A stretch of 64,000 bases of DNA from SFWF01 sp045636705 (GCA_045636705.1 JAZTYA010000010.1:1-64000), one strand, 5' to 3'; counted from the stretch's first letter, positions 25,604 through 33,120 are shown. Notes: generated by a model not told the origin, from the letters alone. Made by a program: numbers and translations.

Positions 25604-26848
25604 TTAAAGGATTTCTCTGTCGGTACGGTCGAAATTATACTTCCAGTCTTCGCCGATATCGGTACGGTTAAACCACTTGCCGCGAGTAAAGTCGGGAATC
25701 TCAACAGGAGCGCTGCCAAGATTGATTGACTTTTCGCTAAGCGGGGTGATACACATATAGGTTGCAGCATCATATACATCCAAAGGAGGCTTCTTGCCGG
25801 TCTGTGCACACTCAAGTAAAGCGTCGAAAAGGAGATAGTCCATTCCGTCGTGTCCGCCGATAGGAGTGTAACCCTGCCAAATCTCGTGAAGATGCTCTGC
25901 CTCGTACTCTTTAGCGTTGCCCCAAAGACCTCTGCCGTCCTCGGTAGTCTGGTCGGCCTGTAGGTAAAGCATATCATTTTCCTCAAAGTATGCTCCCTTT
26001 GTTCCTCTTACTGTAAAGAGTCTGGAATAGCAACGGGGAAGTGTTGTGTCCAATGTGATGGTTACGGTCTGACCGTTTGCACACTTAAGAATTGTTGTAA
26101 CAATATCGCCCTGCTTAAACTCGGCATTTGCTAAAGGATGGTCTGCGCCCTTCTTATCAAGAATATACTGATGTAATCCCTTTGCAGAAGAAGCCATAGA
26201 AACCAAAGATAAGAAGCGGTTGCCGTTGTTTACGTCAAGCACCTTTGCGATAGGTCCTATCTCGTGTGTTGGATAGTTTTCGCAGTTGCGGTTTAGGTAG
26301 TTTCTAAGGCGATAGTGACGGTTCTCCTTGCCGTTTGCTACCTCAATTCTAAGGTCGTGGCAATATCCGCCTGCGCAATGAACGATTTCGCCTAAAAGAC
26401 CCTTTCTAACCATATTTAAAAGCATGGTCTCGCGCTTACCAAAGTTGCAGTTCTCAAGGAACATAAAGGGAGTCTTTGTCTCTTCGTAGGTGTCAACCAA
26501 GCGCCAGCAGTCCTCAATAGTATATGCTCCGCCAACCTCAAGACCTGTAAACTTGCCTGCCTTCATGGATGCAATGGCAAGCTCTACGTGAGCTTCCCAA
26601 GCGGTTGCAATTATGATAACGTCAACCTTGTCAGAATTTATAACTTCATAAGGGTCGGTTGTTTCAAACGGTCTGTAAGCAAACTTTTCAAAAATCTCGT
26701 CCGAAGCCTTCTTTACACGGTCTTCATAAAGGTCGCACACAGCCGTAACACGAAGTCCCTTGTCATAAAGGTCAAACATAGCCCAGTTCATAAGCATTGA
26801 GCCTCTGCAACCAAGACCGATTACGCCAAATCTTACCTCTTTAGCCAT
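25604..26848 (-). CDS. Gfo/Idh/MocA-family protein, GH109-like NAD-dependent glycosidase candidate
   Basis: A 414-residue Rossmann-fold protein (GLGCRGSM cofactor loop, residues 11-18) with a C-terminal Gfo/Idh domain. Beyond generic sugar dehydrogenases, it has YCHDLR and ENYPTHEIGPIAKVLDV followed by RFLSLVSMASSAKGL. These resemble GH109 enzymes, which remove alpha-N-acetylgalactosamine by a transient NAD-dependent oxidation. No signal peptide, so cytoplasmic. It is divergent from an AraC regulator and next to a surface GH2, which fits a host- or plant-glycan utilisation locus. GH109 membership is by eye; an ordinary dehydrogenase remains possible. Confidence 0.75.
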   Translation of the reverse strand: MAKEVRFGVIGLGCRGSMLMNWAMFDLYDKGLRVTAVCDLYEDRVKKASDEIFEKFAYRPFETTDPYEVINSDKVDVIIIATAWEAHVELAIASMKAGKFTGLEVGGAYTIEDCWRLVDTYEETKTPFMFLENCNFGKRETMLLNMVRKGLLGEIVHCAGGYCHDLRIEVANGKENRHYRLRNYLNRNCENYPTHEIGPIAKVLDVNNGNRFLSLVSMASSAKGLHQYILDKKGADHPLANAEFKQGDIVTTILKCANGQTVTITLDTTLPRCYSRLFTVRGTKGAYFEENDMLYLQADQTTEDGRGLWGNAKEYEAEHLHEIWQGYTPIGGHDGMDYLLFDALLECAQTGKKPPLDVYDAATYMCITPLSEKSINLGSAPVEIPDFTRGKWFNRTDIGEDWKYNFDRTDREIL

Positions 26849-26980
26849 AATTTTTCCTCCAATATGCCTAAAATGTATTTTTTATAGTTGCATTATAGCA
26901 TATTTAATATTATAATAAAACCACAAATATAGGCAATTTGTTTCGATTTTAGACATTTTTATTCACAAAAGGGAGTTATT

Positions 26981-27805
26981 ATGGCAGTTTTAAAGCCTGT
27001 GTCGCGTTTTATTACGGTAGAATCGTTATACGTAGCAATAAGGGATACCAAGCCGTCAACCTTCGTTTTTGCAGGAGAGCAACACGATTTTTGGGAAGCG
27101 GTTTTGGTCTGCTCGGGCGAGGCGGTCGCCACGGGAGACGAAAGGGTTTATAACCTTAAAGCAGGAGATATCCTTTTTCATAAACCCATGGAGTACCACC
27201 GAATAGCCGCTGGGGGCGGAACCCCTTTAGAGCTTAAAAACATTTCCTTTACGGCAAAAGGGGAAGGCATGCAACTTTTTGAAAACCGTATGTTTTCCTT
27301 GAACTATAGTTTTTTAGAAAGGTTTAACGACCTTTTTGACAAGTTCCAAAAGGCGCTAAAGCTATACAATCAAAACGACGAAGATTACTACTACCACTCG
27401 AACCTTGTCGCAACGGCGCTTGAGGGCTTTTTGCTAAGACTGTCTTCAAAGCACCCTACCGACAACACCAGACCCTCAAAGGAGGCTTCTCTTTATAAAA
27501 AAATCGTTCTTACAATGAACGAAAACTTAGATGCCGCGCTAAGCCTTGAGGAGCTATCAAGCCTTTGCGGTATGAGTACCAGTAACGTTAAGCGAATTTT
27601 CGCCCTCTTTTCTGACATACCGCCTGCAAAATACTTTTTAAATCTTCGCATCCGCAAAGCCGCCGCTCTTTTAGAGCAGGGTTTTTCGGTTGGAAAGGTT
27701 GCAAAGGCGCTTGACTTTTCGAGCACCGCATACTTTTGCACCTGTTTTATAAGAGAAATGGGCCTTTCTCCGTCACAGTACAAAAAGCAGAAAATGAATG
27801 GATAA
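26981..27805 (+). CDS. AraC-family transcriptional regulator
   Basis: A 274-residue regulator with an N-terminal cupin-like ligand domain (LKAGDILFHKPMEYHRI, residues 60-80) and a C-terminal pair of helix-turn-helices (LSLEELSSLCGMSTSNVKRIF and VGKVAKALDFSSTAYFCTCF, each shown only in part here). Divergently placed from the GH109-like gene with 132 AT-rich bases between, it is the likely activator of that gene and perhaps of the GH2 gene, in response to a sugar. GGGAG precedes the ATG. Confidence 0.92.
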   Translation: MAVLKPVSRFITVESLYVAIRDTKPSTFVFAGEQHDFWEAVLVCSGEAVATGDERVYNLKAGDILFHKPMEYHRIAAGGGTPLELKNISFTAKGEGMQLFENRMFSLNYSFLERFNDLFDKFQKALKLYNQNDEDYYYHSNLVATALEGFLLRLSSKHPTDNTRPSKEASLYKKIVLTMNENLDAALSLEELSSLCGMSTSNVKRIFALFSDIPPAKYFLNLRIRKAAALLEQGFSVGKVAKALDFSSTAYFCTCFIREMGLSPSQYKKQKMNG

Positions 27806-27806
27806 A

Positions 27807-27830
27807 AAACACACCCTTTCGGGTGTGTTT
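27807..27830. terminator. bidirectional terminator after the AraC gene
   Basis: AAACACACCC/GGGTGTGTTT with loop TTTC between two converging genes, with A/T flanks on both sides. Confidence 0.9.
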
Positions 27831-27835
27831 TAAAT

Positions 27836-28447
27836 TTAATCTTCTCTTTTTTTATCTGTAAACAAAACGAAAATGCCCATATAGAAAAGCGAGCAAGCCA
27901 AACTTGTTATAAGTGGGATTAAATATACCGCTGTAAATCCTTCCTGAACGCTTTGTAGATACCTGAATCCTCCGACCGATATAAAATCAGACATAAGGGT
28001 TGCAAAATTTAATACCGCAAAGGCTATCGCGCCGTATTTAATAAAACTAATATATTTAAAATCAAATAGCGTTCCTATAAAAATGAAAACCGAAGAAACA
28101 AATATCAAACACGATAACATAAGCGCTACTGTATGCGCCAAGGTTAGAGGTACAATCCCTAAAGTTGAAAAACTTCCGCAAAGCGCAAGCAAAGTTCGAA
28201 TCGCCATTATCCCAAACGCAACAGGGAATAAACACTTTTTAAATTTATATTCATTTTTTAAGGAAAACAAAAACACAAAGCACAAAACAGGGGTAAATAA
28301 CGGCAATATGTCTATTATTAAAAAATTGATAAGATAACGGAAATTTTGAAGATAAATCAGCCGAAAATCAATATTTAAAACAAGCATCAATGTATAAAAA
28401 GCCGTAAATATAACTGCGACCATATTTTTTCTTGTGTTTTTGAACAT
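27836..28447 (-). CDS. hypothetical polytopic membrane protein
   Basis: About 203 residues with roughly six hydrophobic segments and short basic loops; no family recognised. It begins KNTRKN after the chosen start and ends with a charged DKKRED tail. The first possible ATG (28456) sits directly on the GGGGG ribosome site; the in-frame ATG at 28447 has proper spacing and is preferred. It stands alone between an AraC terminator and a small HTH gene, in an accessory-looking stretch. Confidence 0.6.
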   Translation of the reverse strand: MFKNTRKNMVAVIFTAFYTLMLVLNIDFRLIYLQNFRYLINFLIIDILPLFTPVLCFVFLFSLKNEYKFKKCLFPVAFGIMAIRTLLALCGSFSTLGIVPLTLAHTVALMLSCLIFVSSVFIFIGTLFDFKYISFIKYGAIAFAVLNFATLMSDFISVGGFRYLQSVQEGFTAVYLIPLITSLACSLFYMGIFVLFTDKKRED

Positions 28448-28525
28448 ACATTTCATCCCCCTTAAAATAAAAAGATGTGCTACCTAAATGATAACACATC
28501 TTAAATGATAGCTCAACAAAATTCT

Positions 28526-28732
28526 CTATTCGCTGTCTATAATGAACTCTGCAATATCTTCTATTTTACAGTTAAGAGCCAGACACAATTTATCAAGTGT
28601 CTTGGTTTCAATATTTTCGTTTGCTTTAAGACGTCGTATTGTTTTACTGTCAATTCCGCACTTTTCACGCAACACATATGTTGAAACGCCCTGCTTTTTC
28701 ATCGTTTCCCAAAGTCTGTTAAAAACTATCAT
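28526..28732 (-). CDS. small Cro/C1-type HTH regulator
   Basis: A 68-residue single-domain DNA-binding protein: MIVFNRLWETMKKQGVS, then the helix-turn-helix LREKCGIDSKTIRRLKANE, and a C-terminal LCLALNCKIEDIAEFI. It matches the short XRE/HTH_26 group. The ATG at 28732 has AGGTGGGG upstream; a GTG at 28744 overlaps this ribosome site. It is divergent from the Cys-rich ORF at 28.8 kb, with repeated GGGGAT/ATCCCC half-sites in between, suggesting autoregulation and control of that neighbour. Confidence 0.85.
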   Translation of the reverse strand: MIVFNRLWETMKKQGVSTYVLREKCGIDSKTIRRLKANENIETKTLDKLCLALNCKIEDIAEFIIDSE

Positions 28733-28786
28733 TATAATCCCCACCTTGACAAGATATATTATGGGGGTTATAATCTAAAATATTAA

Positions 28787-28801
28787 GGGGATATAATCCC
28801 C
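28787..28801. promoter_or_regulatory. candidate HTH operator, GGGGAT-N3-ATCCCC
   Basis: GGGGATATAATCCCC is a dyad with a three-base centre. Related half-sites GGGGATTATAA (at the HTH start, 28731-28741) and GGGGGTTATAA (28763-28773) lie in the same divergent intergenic region. Confidence 0.5.
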
Positions 28802-28824
28802 ATATAGAGAAGGGGTTGTTTCTT

Positions 28825-29046
28825 TTGAATGAGGTAGTTTGTTGGTGTTGCGAATACTTTGTTTTATTAGAAAATGCCAAGACACATAACGAAATATTCG
28901 CCGCAGGAAAATGTAAAAACAAAGGGGTTTTCTGCCATTCGGGAGATAGGGTGTGCGAAGATTTCGTTTTAAGGAAAGGCTTGCACACGGTAAGAACTAT
29001 TCCCACCTTTTGCAAAAACAACAATAATATACAAGGCGACAAATAA
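28825..29046 (+). CDS. small Cys-rich putative zinc-binding protein
   Basis: A 73-residue ORF, not assigned to a named family. Cys residues come in clusters: CWCCEYF, GKCKNKGVFCHSG, RVCEDFV, and TFCKNN. This spacing suggests a metal-binding mini-domain, followed by a conserved-looking FVLRKGLHTVRTIP. The start is TTG (28825) with AAGGGG nine bases upstream; TTG 28816 is an alternative too close to it. It is divergent from a small HTH gene with dyads between. Codon pattern and the composed Cys pairs argue for a real gene, but this should be treated as provisional. Confidence 0.5.
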   Translation: MNEVVCWCCEYFVLLENAKTHNEIFAAGKCKNKGVFCHSGDRVCEDFVLRKGLHTVRTIPTFCKNNNNIQGDK

Positions 29047-29078
29047 AACAGTCACGAAGAAAAGTTCTCCGTGCCTGT

Positions 29079-29441
29079 TTAAATATATATTATCTTTAAT
29101 GGCTTGTTAAACTCTTTTGCATATTCGACCATAGATTTAGTTCCAAGACTTTTATTGTCCCAAAAACAAATAACAAAATCAGCGGCATCAGCCATTTCCT
29201 TATTTCTTTTAGGTCCTGCGCTTTTGCCAAATTTCTTCCAATCAGCAAGGTATCGCTCTATTTTGTACCCGTTTTCCTTGGCAAACCTTTCGCCAAGTGA
29301 ATCTGCCCCTTGGCAACCGATGGAAAGAAAAATCAATTCGTATTTCGTTTTAATGTTGCTGATACAAATATTTATATATTTTTTAGCTTTTTCATATTCA
29401 TTGAAGTTTCTACATCCTGCTACAACAACACGCTTGGTCAT
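29079..29441 (-). CDS. SLOG-superfamily (DUF2493/YspA-like) protein
   Basis: A 120-residue Rossmannoid protein of the SLOG superfamily, which binds nucleotides or nucleotide-derived signals. Visible are VVVAGCRNFNEY (strand 1 and GxRxF-like turn), the signature loop IGCQGADSLGERFAKENG, and the AGPKRNKEMADAAD segment typical of DUF2493. Related proteins occur in phages and in conflict or signalling islands. It is transcribed from a consensus promoter whose spacer and start region contain two 21-bp dyads, opposite an XRE gene. This arrangement suggests tight repression and release. Biochemical activity unknown. Confidence 0.82.
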   Translation of the reverse strand: MTKRVVVAGCRNFNEYEKAKKYINICISNIKTKYELIFLSIGCQGADSLGERFAKENGYKIERYLADWKKFGKSAGPKRNKEMADAADFVICFWDNKSLGTKSMVEYAKEFNKPLKIIYI

Positions 29442-29451
29442 ATAATCACCT

Positions 29452-29472
29452 ATAATTCTTGTTCGGAATTAT
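29452..29472. promoter_or_regulatory. operator-like dyad 1 of SLOG/XRE switch
   Basis: ATAATTC, seven bases, GAATTAT; a perfect 7-bp inverted repeat just downstream of the SLOG -10 box. Confidence 0.7.
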
Positions 29473-29476
29473 TTTT

Positions 29477-29505
29477 ATTATAATTCTATAACAGAATTAT
29501 GTCAA
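29477..29505 (-). promoter_or_regulatory. consensus promoter of the SLOG gene
   Basis: TTGACA (29500-29505) and TATAAT (29477-29482) with 17-base spacing; the spacer is occupied by dyad 2, so a bound repressor would exclude RNA polymerase. Confidence 0.88.
29480..29500. promoter_or_regulatory. operator-like dyad 2 of SLOG/XRE switch
   Basis: Same half-sites as dyad 1 (ATAATTC/GAATTAT, seven-base centre), its centre 28 bases from that of dyad 1 and lying between the -35 and -10 of the SLOG promoter. Confidence 0.75.
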
Positions 29506-29519
29506 GCGAGATTACCTCT

Positions 29520-29540
29520 ATAATTTCTGTAAAAGAATAT
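29520..29540. promoter_or_regulatory. degenerate operator-like dyad 3 of SLOG/XRE switch
   Basis: ATAATTT, seven bases, GAATAT-type half-site; overlaps a TATAAT (29519-29524) in front of the XRE gene and would allow autoregulation. Confidence 0.5.
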
Positions 29541-29556
29541 ATTAGAGGTGGGAATT

Positions 29557-29799
29557 TTGAAAACACGAAAGCAAGAATATGGCAATGCGAATATTGTAGG
29601 CAAAAACATTGAGCGTTTAAGAAAAGAAAAAGGTATAAAACAAAAAGATTTTATTTCCAAGATGCAAATATTAGGTTGCGATATTAATCCCACAAGCTAC
29701 TCAAAATTAGAAGGTCAAATTCGAATCGCAACAGACAAAGAAATTTATGTTGTTGCAAAAATTTTAAATGTGCAAACGGATGAATTATTTGACAAATAA
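29557..29799 (+). CDS. XRE-family repressor
   Basis: An 80-residue Cro/C1-type regulator with KNIERLRKEKGIKQKDFISK followed by PTSYSKLEGQIR and a final VQTDELFDK. Start TTG at 29557 is preceded by AGAGGTGG; the GTG at 29548 overlaps that site. It is divergent from the SLOG gene, and the intergenic region holds three similar dyads, the expected binding sites. Such paired repressor/target layouts occur on prophages and integrative elements, but no integrase or phage genes are seen nearby. Confidence 0.88.
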   Translation: MKTRKQEYGNANIVGKNIERLRKEKGIKQKDFISKMQILGCDINPTSYSKLEGQIRIATDKEIYVVAKILNVQTDELFDK

Positions 29800-29843
29800 T
29801 CATAAACACAAAAAACTACACAGATAAGCTTTTTTGTAAATTT

Positions 29844-29873
29844 AAAAGGTGTGCGGAAAACTGCACACCTTTT
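29844..29873. terminator. bidirectional terminator between XRE and small membrane protein
   Basis: AAAAGGTGTGC/GCACACCTTTT, 11-bp stem, eight-base loop, between converging genes. Confidence 0.88.
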
Positions 29874-29874
29874 C

Positions 29875-30195
29875 TTATGCTTTATAAGACGCTATATCTT
29901 GGTATTCTTGGTCGGATTTGTCTTTTTTGCCCTCTGTGTTCTCGGCAATCTTTGTTGTTTTATCTATAAGCTCGCCAAAGCCGTAAAGAGGCCAGGTCGA
30001 TATCCAGCTTAAAATCGGACCAAGAATTATTCCCGCGCTTCCGATTATCACTAAATTCCAACCAAAATCATCCTTTGAAAGAAAGTTTATTCCATTGGCC
30101 AGATATAAAAAACCAAAAAGAAATGAAAAAAACATTCCAACAATACATAACGCTTGTGCAAGGCCTTTAATTTTTCCACCAATGTTTTTATACAT
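29875..30195 (-). CDS. small two-helix membrane protein
   Basis: A 106-residue protein of unknown function. Two hydrophobic segments (LCIVGMFFSFLFGFLYLANGI and VIIGSAGIILGPILSWI, part shown) are followed by a charged tail rich in Lys, Glu and Asp. The ATG at 30195 has GGGGGA upstream; the longer frame to 30237 adds an unlikely extension. Layout resembles small conserved membrane proteins common in Clostridia, but I assign no role. Confidence 0.6.
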   Translation of the reverse strand: MYKNIGGKIKGLAQALCIVGMFFSFLFGFLYLANGINFLSKDDFGWNLVIIGSAGIILGPILSWISTWPLYGFGELIDKTTKIAENTEGKKDKSDQEYQDIASYKA

Positions 30196-30299
30196 AATAA
30201 ATCCCCCTAAAAATATGTGGTAGCAAAAGTATAGCACATCTTTGAATGTTTTTCAATTAAATATTATTTGAGGCATGTGCCCAAAAACTCCAATTAAAG

Positions 30300-30334
30300 A
30301 AAAGGCACGGAGCCATTAAGTTCCGTGCCTTTTT
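30300..30334. terminator. terminator after the PepSY lipoprotein gene
   Basis: AAAAGGCACGGA/TCCGTGCCTTTT with a ten-base loop and T-runs on both strands. Confidence 0.85.
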
Positions 30335-30348
30335 TATTCTGTTAAAAG

Positions 30349-31305
30349 CTAGTTTCTTTCAAAATCGACCCTTACGGCAACGCCTGTATAAGCGTCAACC
30401 TCGTAGGAATATTCATATTCGCGAGTCTCAAAATCGATTTCCCAGACCGACCTTCCTCTGTCAAGGTCTAGTTCAATTTCAAAATCTCTGACGTCCTTTT
30501 CATCGACACCCGCATCCTTTAAAGCTATTCCTTTTGCCTTATCTCTTGAAATCATTTCTTGAGTTTCGGTCGAAGAAGCCTTTTCGCTCGACGAAGGAGC
30601 AATATAATCGTCATCTTTTTCTGATTTTTTGAAAAGAATCTTGCCCGAATGAAGGTCTATATCGTAGTCATATTCCTTGCCTAAGGCCTTAAAGCTTATC
30701 TCGTATTTCGTAGCGTTTCTGTCGCGGTCTAGTTCAATTTCAAAATCTCTGACGTCCTTTTCATCGATGCCCGCATCCTTTAAAGCTATTGCTTTTGCCT
30801 TATCTCTTGAAATCATTTCTTGAACTTCAGTCGAAGACTCCTGCTTGCTGGAAGACTCCGGCTTGCTTGAAGACTCCGGTTCTCTTGAAGACACCGGTTC
30901 TCTTGAGGACACCGGTTCTCTCGAGGACACCGGTTTGCTTGAGGACACCGGTTCTCTTGAAGACTCCGGTTCACTTGAAGAGACCTCTTCGCTTGAAGGC
31001 GAATGCTTTGAAGATTCTTCTTGAGGGATTTCCTCTTTGCTTGAGTTTTGTTCTTCAAGCGCGCTTTCTGCCTTTGATGCAACCTCTTCAGAAGACACTG
31101 ACGAGCCGTCTTCTTTTTTGGAAGACGATTCTGAATGCTCTGGAGCAATTAGGTCTGATTCCTCTTGGTTGCCTTCGGCTTGGTTTAGGTAAGAGGTTAA
31201 CTCTCCTAAATTTGCATCCTCGTCTAATATTATAATTTTACCGCAAGCCGTAAGCCCCAATAAAAGAGCCAAGCTCAACAAAACTACCAGTAATTTTCTT
31301 TTCAT
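30349..31305 (-). CDS. lipoprotein with Ser-rich linker and two PepSY domains
   Basis: A 318-residue secreted lipoprotein: signal ending in LTAC (Cys 21), a long low-complexity linker (about 40-165) dominated by Ser, Glu and Pro with repeats such as SSREPV, then two PepSY-type domains. Each begins MISRDKAK and continues through ALKDAG and DVRDFEIELD, about 87 residues apart, separated by another Ser-rich linker. PepSY domains often act as inhibitors or sensors at the cell surface. The two domains are nearly identical at the DNA level at their start, so the duplication is recent. AGGAGG precedes the ATG. Confidence 0.85.
   Translation of the reverse strand: MKRKLLVVLLSLALLLGLTACGKIIILDEDANLGELTSYLNQAEGNQEESDLIAPEHSESSSKKEDGSSVSSEEVASKAESALEEQNSSKEEIPQEESSKHSPSSEEVSSSEPESSREPVSSSKPVSSREPVSSREPVSSREPESSSKPESSSKQESSTEVQEMISRDKAKAIALKDAGIDEKDVRDFEIELDRDRNATKYEISFKALGKEYDYDIDLHSGKILFKKSEKDDDYIAPSSSEKASSTETQEMISRDKAKGIALKDAGVDEKDVRDFEIELDLDRGRSVWEIDFETREYEYSYEVDAYTGVAVRVDFERN
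30838..30990. repeat. imperfect 18-bp tandem repeat in the PepSY lipoprotein linker
   Basis: About eight copies of a unit like GAGGACACCGGTTCTCTC (encoding SSREPV variants) with substitutions that keep the frame. Coding microsatellite-like array likely to vary in length between strains. Confidence 0.8.
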
Positions 31306-31331
31306 GCTTTCGCCTCCTTTTGTTTGAAAAA

Positions 31332-31360
31332 ACGGACGGTTACCAATAGTAACCGTCCGT
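31332..31360 (-). terminator. terminator after reverse rubrerythrin
   Basis: ACGGACGGTTA/TAACCGTCCGT with a seven-base loop and six T on the minus strand. Confidence 0.88.
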
Positions 31361-31367
31361 CTGAAAA

Positions 31368-31910
31368 TTAACCGAAATAGCGATTTAGCAAGCCCTCGAA
31401 AGCCTTTCCGTGGCGAGCCTCGTCACGAGCCATTTCATGAACGGTGTCGTGAATTGCATCAAGTCCTAATTCTTTTGCAAGTTTTGCAAGTTCAAACTTG
31501 CCCATTGTTGCGCCGTTTTCTGCATCTACACGCATTTCAAGATTCTTCTTGGTAGAATCGGTTAAAACTTCGCCTAAGAGTTCTGCAAACTTTGCAGCAT
31601 GCTCTGCCTCTTCATAGGCTGCCTTTTCCCAGTAAAGACCGATTTCAGGATAGCCTTCTCTGTGAGCTACACGAGCCATAGCAAGATACATTCCAACCTC
31701 GGAGCATTCGCCGTTGAAGTTCTCGCGAAGTCCTTCGATAATTCTCTCGTCTACACCTTGAGCCACACCTACAACGTGTTCTGCTGCCCAGGTCTTTTCT
31801 CCTGACTGCTCCTTGAACTTGTCAGCTTTTGCACGGCAAATGGGGCAAGCATCAGGTGCACCTTCTCCTTCGTGAACGTATCCGCAAATAGTACAAACAA
31901 ATTTTTTCAT
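31368..31910 (-). CDS. reverse rubrerythrin (N-terminal rubredoxin, C-terminal diiron domain)
   Basis: A 180-residue peroxide-detoxifying protein. Unlike classical rubrerythrin, the rubredoxin-like domain comes first (CTICGYVHEG and CPICRAK, residues 4-30). The ferritin-like diiron domain follows with ENFNGECSEVGMY, YWEKAAYEEAEHAAKF, and HEMARDEARHGKAF. It reduces hydrogen peroxide or oxygen with NADH-derived electrons in anaerobes. GGAGG precedes the ATG at 31910; the extension to 31958 lies in the upstream gene. It is 16 bases downstream of a PerR-type gene, consistent with a peroxide-stress operon. Confidence 0.92.
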   Translation of the reverse strand: MKKFVCTICGYVHEGEGAPDACPICRAKADKFKEQSGEKTWAAEHVVGVAQGVDERIIEGLRENFNGECSEVGMYLAMARVAHREGYPEIGLYWEKAAYEEAEHAAKFAELLGEVLTDSTKKNLEMRVDAENGATMGKFELAKLAKELGLDAIHDTVHEMARDEARHGKAFEGLLNRYFG

Positions 31911-31926
31911 TTTAGTTTCCTCCAAA

Positions 31927-32310
31927 TTAGTTTTTGATTTTTTTATTACATTGGCCACAGGTTCCGCTAAAGTTGCAGGCCGCCGAATTTATTTCGAGCT
32001 TTTCTTTGTCCGATATTTGTTGACACAAACCTGTTGTATCAAAATCAATATCATAAATTCTGCCGCAGCTCTCACAGTAAAAGTGGCTGTGTGGGGAAAT
32101 ATCACCGTCAAAGTGCTCGTTTCCGTCACCGAAGGAGAGCTTTTTAATTATTCCTTCATCGGTCAAGAGATTTAAATTTCGATAAACCGTGCCAAGACTG
32201 ATGTTTGGAATTTCGATTTGCACGTTTTCATAAATCCACGCCGCAGTAGGATGTGTCTTTGTAGATATTAGGACCTTTTTTACCGCTTCTCGTTGTCTTG
32301 AAAACTTCAT
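31927..32310 (-). CDS. perR: Fur-family peroxide-type regulator (PerR-like)
   Basis: A 127-residue Fur-family repressor. The N-terminal winged helix contains HPTAAWIYENVQIEIPNISLGTVYRNLNLL; regulatory metal ligands are in FDGDISPHSHFYC. The structural zinc Cys pairs are CESC and CGQC, with an additional C in NSAAC. Cotranscription with reverse rubrerythrin supports a PerR role over Fur or Zur. The ATG at 32310 follows AAAGGAG at good spacing. A promoter (TTGACA-16-TATAAT) lies upstream, followed by an AT-rich stretch that could hold a PerR box, though I see no clean match. Confidence 0.87.
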   Translation of the reverse strand: MKFSRQREAVKKVLISTKTHPTAAWIYENVQIEIPNISLGTVYRNLNLLTDEGIIKKLSFGDGNEHFDGDISPHSHFYCESCGRIYDIDFDTTGLCQQISDKEKLEINSAACNFSGTCGQCNKKIKN

Positions 32311-32476
32311 AATTTTTAGCATCTCCTTTCAAAACAGTAATAATTCTTAATTTAATTATAGCAATCATTCCTATTTTGTCAAGTCTTTTTTTCAAATTTT
32401 TTAAAAAATTTTTTAATTTACAAAATTCGCCTTTTAATATATAATGTATATGTATCTTAATTTTGGTGAGGTTATA

Positions 32477-33112
32477 ATGAAAAACAACTATATTTCCTCT
32501 TCTGTAATAAAGAGGCTTCCTCGATACCACCGCTTTTTAGGCGAACTAAAGAGTCACGGCGTTCCTCGTATTTCTTCTAACGAGCTTGCTCGCATGATGC
32601 ACCTGACCGCCAGCCAGATAAGACAGGACTTAAACTGCTTTGGCGGATTTGGTCAACAGGGCTACGGCTACAGCGTTGACCTGCTTTATGATGAAATTGG
32701 CGGAATCTTAGGACTTGACACTCCTGCAAAGGCAATTATGCTGGGTGTTGGAAAGCTTGGTGTTGTGGTTGCCGAGAATATGAACTTTAAAAAGCAGGGC
32801 TTTGAGCTTGTCGGCGCTTTTGACGTTGATAAAAACATAATAGGCAAGACCGTTTCGGGTCTTACGGTTCTACATACCGACGAGTTAGAGGCCTTTTGTG
32901 AAAAGGAACAGCCCGAAGCCGCTTTTCTCTGCGTTCCTGCTTCCGCTACCGAGGCGCTCTGCGTAAGACTTGCTTCTCTTGGAATAAAGGGCTTTTGGAA
33001 CTTTTCGCACTACGATATAAAGTTAGAGCTTCCCGATGCAGCGGTTGAAAACGTGCATTTTGGTGACTCGCTTATGCGCTTATCTTACAAAATTAAAAAT
33101 AATAATAAATAA
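32477..33112 (+). CDS. rex: redox-sensing transcriptional repressor Rex
   Basis: A 211-residue Rex protein that senses the NADH/NAD ratio and represses fermentation genes. The N-terminal winged helix reads VIKRLPRYHRFLGELKSHG and ISSNELARMMHLTASQIRQD. The Rossmann domain has LGVGKLGVVVAE (NADH loop), GAFDVDKNIIG, and a C-terminal FHYDIKLELP-like swapped helix (NFSHYDIKLEL). The true ATG at 32477 has GGTGAGG; an ORF from 32444 adds residues unlike the family. It faces away from perR, grouping two redox regulators. Confidence 0.93.
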   Translation: MKNNYISSSVIKRLPRYHRFLGELKSHGVPRISSNELARMMHLTASQIRQDLNCFGGFGQQGYGYSVDLLYDEIGGILGLDTPAKAIMLGVGKLGVVVAENMNFKKQGFELVGAFDVDKNIIGKTVSGLTVLHTDELEAFCEKEQPEAAFLCVPASATEALCVRLASLGIKGFWNFSHYDIKLELPDAAVENVHFGDSLMRLSYKIKNNNK

Positions 33113-33120
33113 AATCCTTT

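Noticed and set aside
27836..30237. Prophage or defence island
   Set aside because: Several HTH genes and a SLOG protein suggest it, but there is no integrase, structural phage gene, nuclease or helicase.
30789..31235. Possible CRISPR-like array and antisense ORF in the PepSY gene
   Set aside because: The 18-bp repeats have no spacers, keep the coding frame and encode a Ser/Pro linker; the antisense frame is a by-product.
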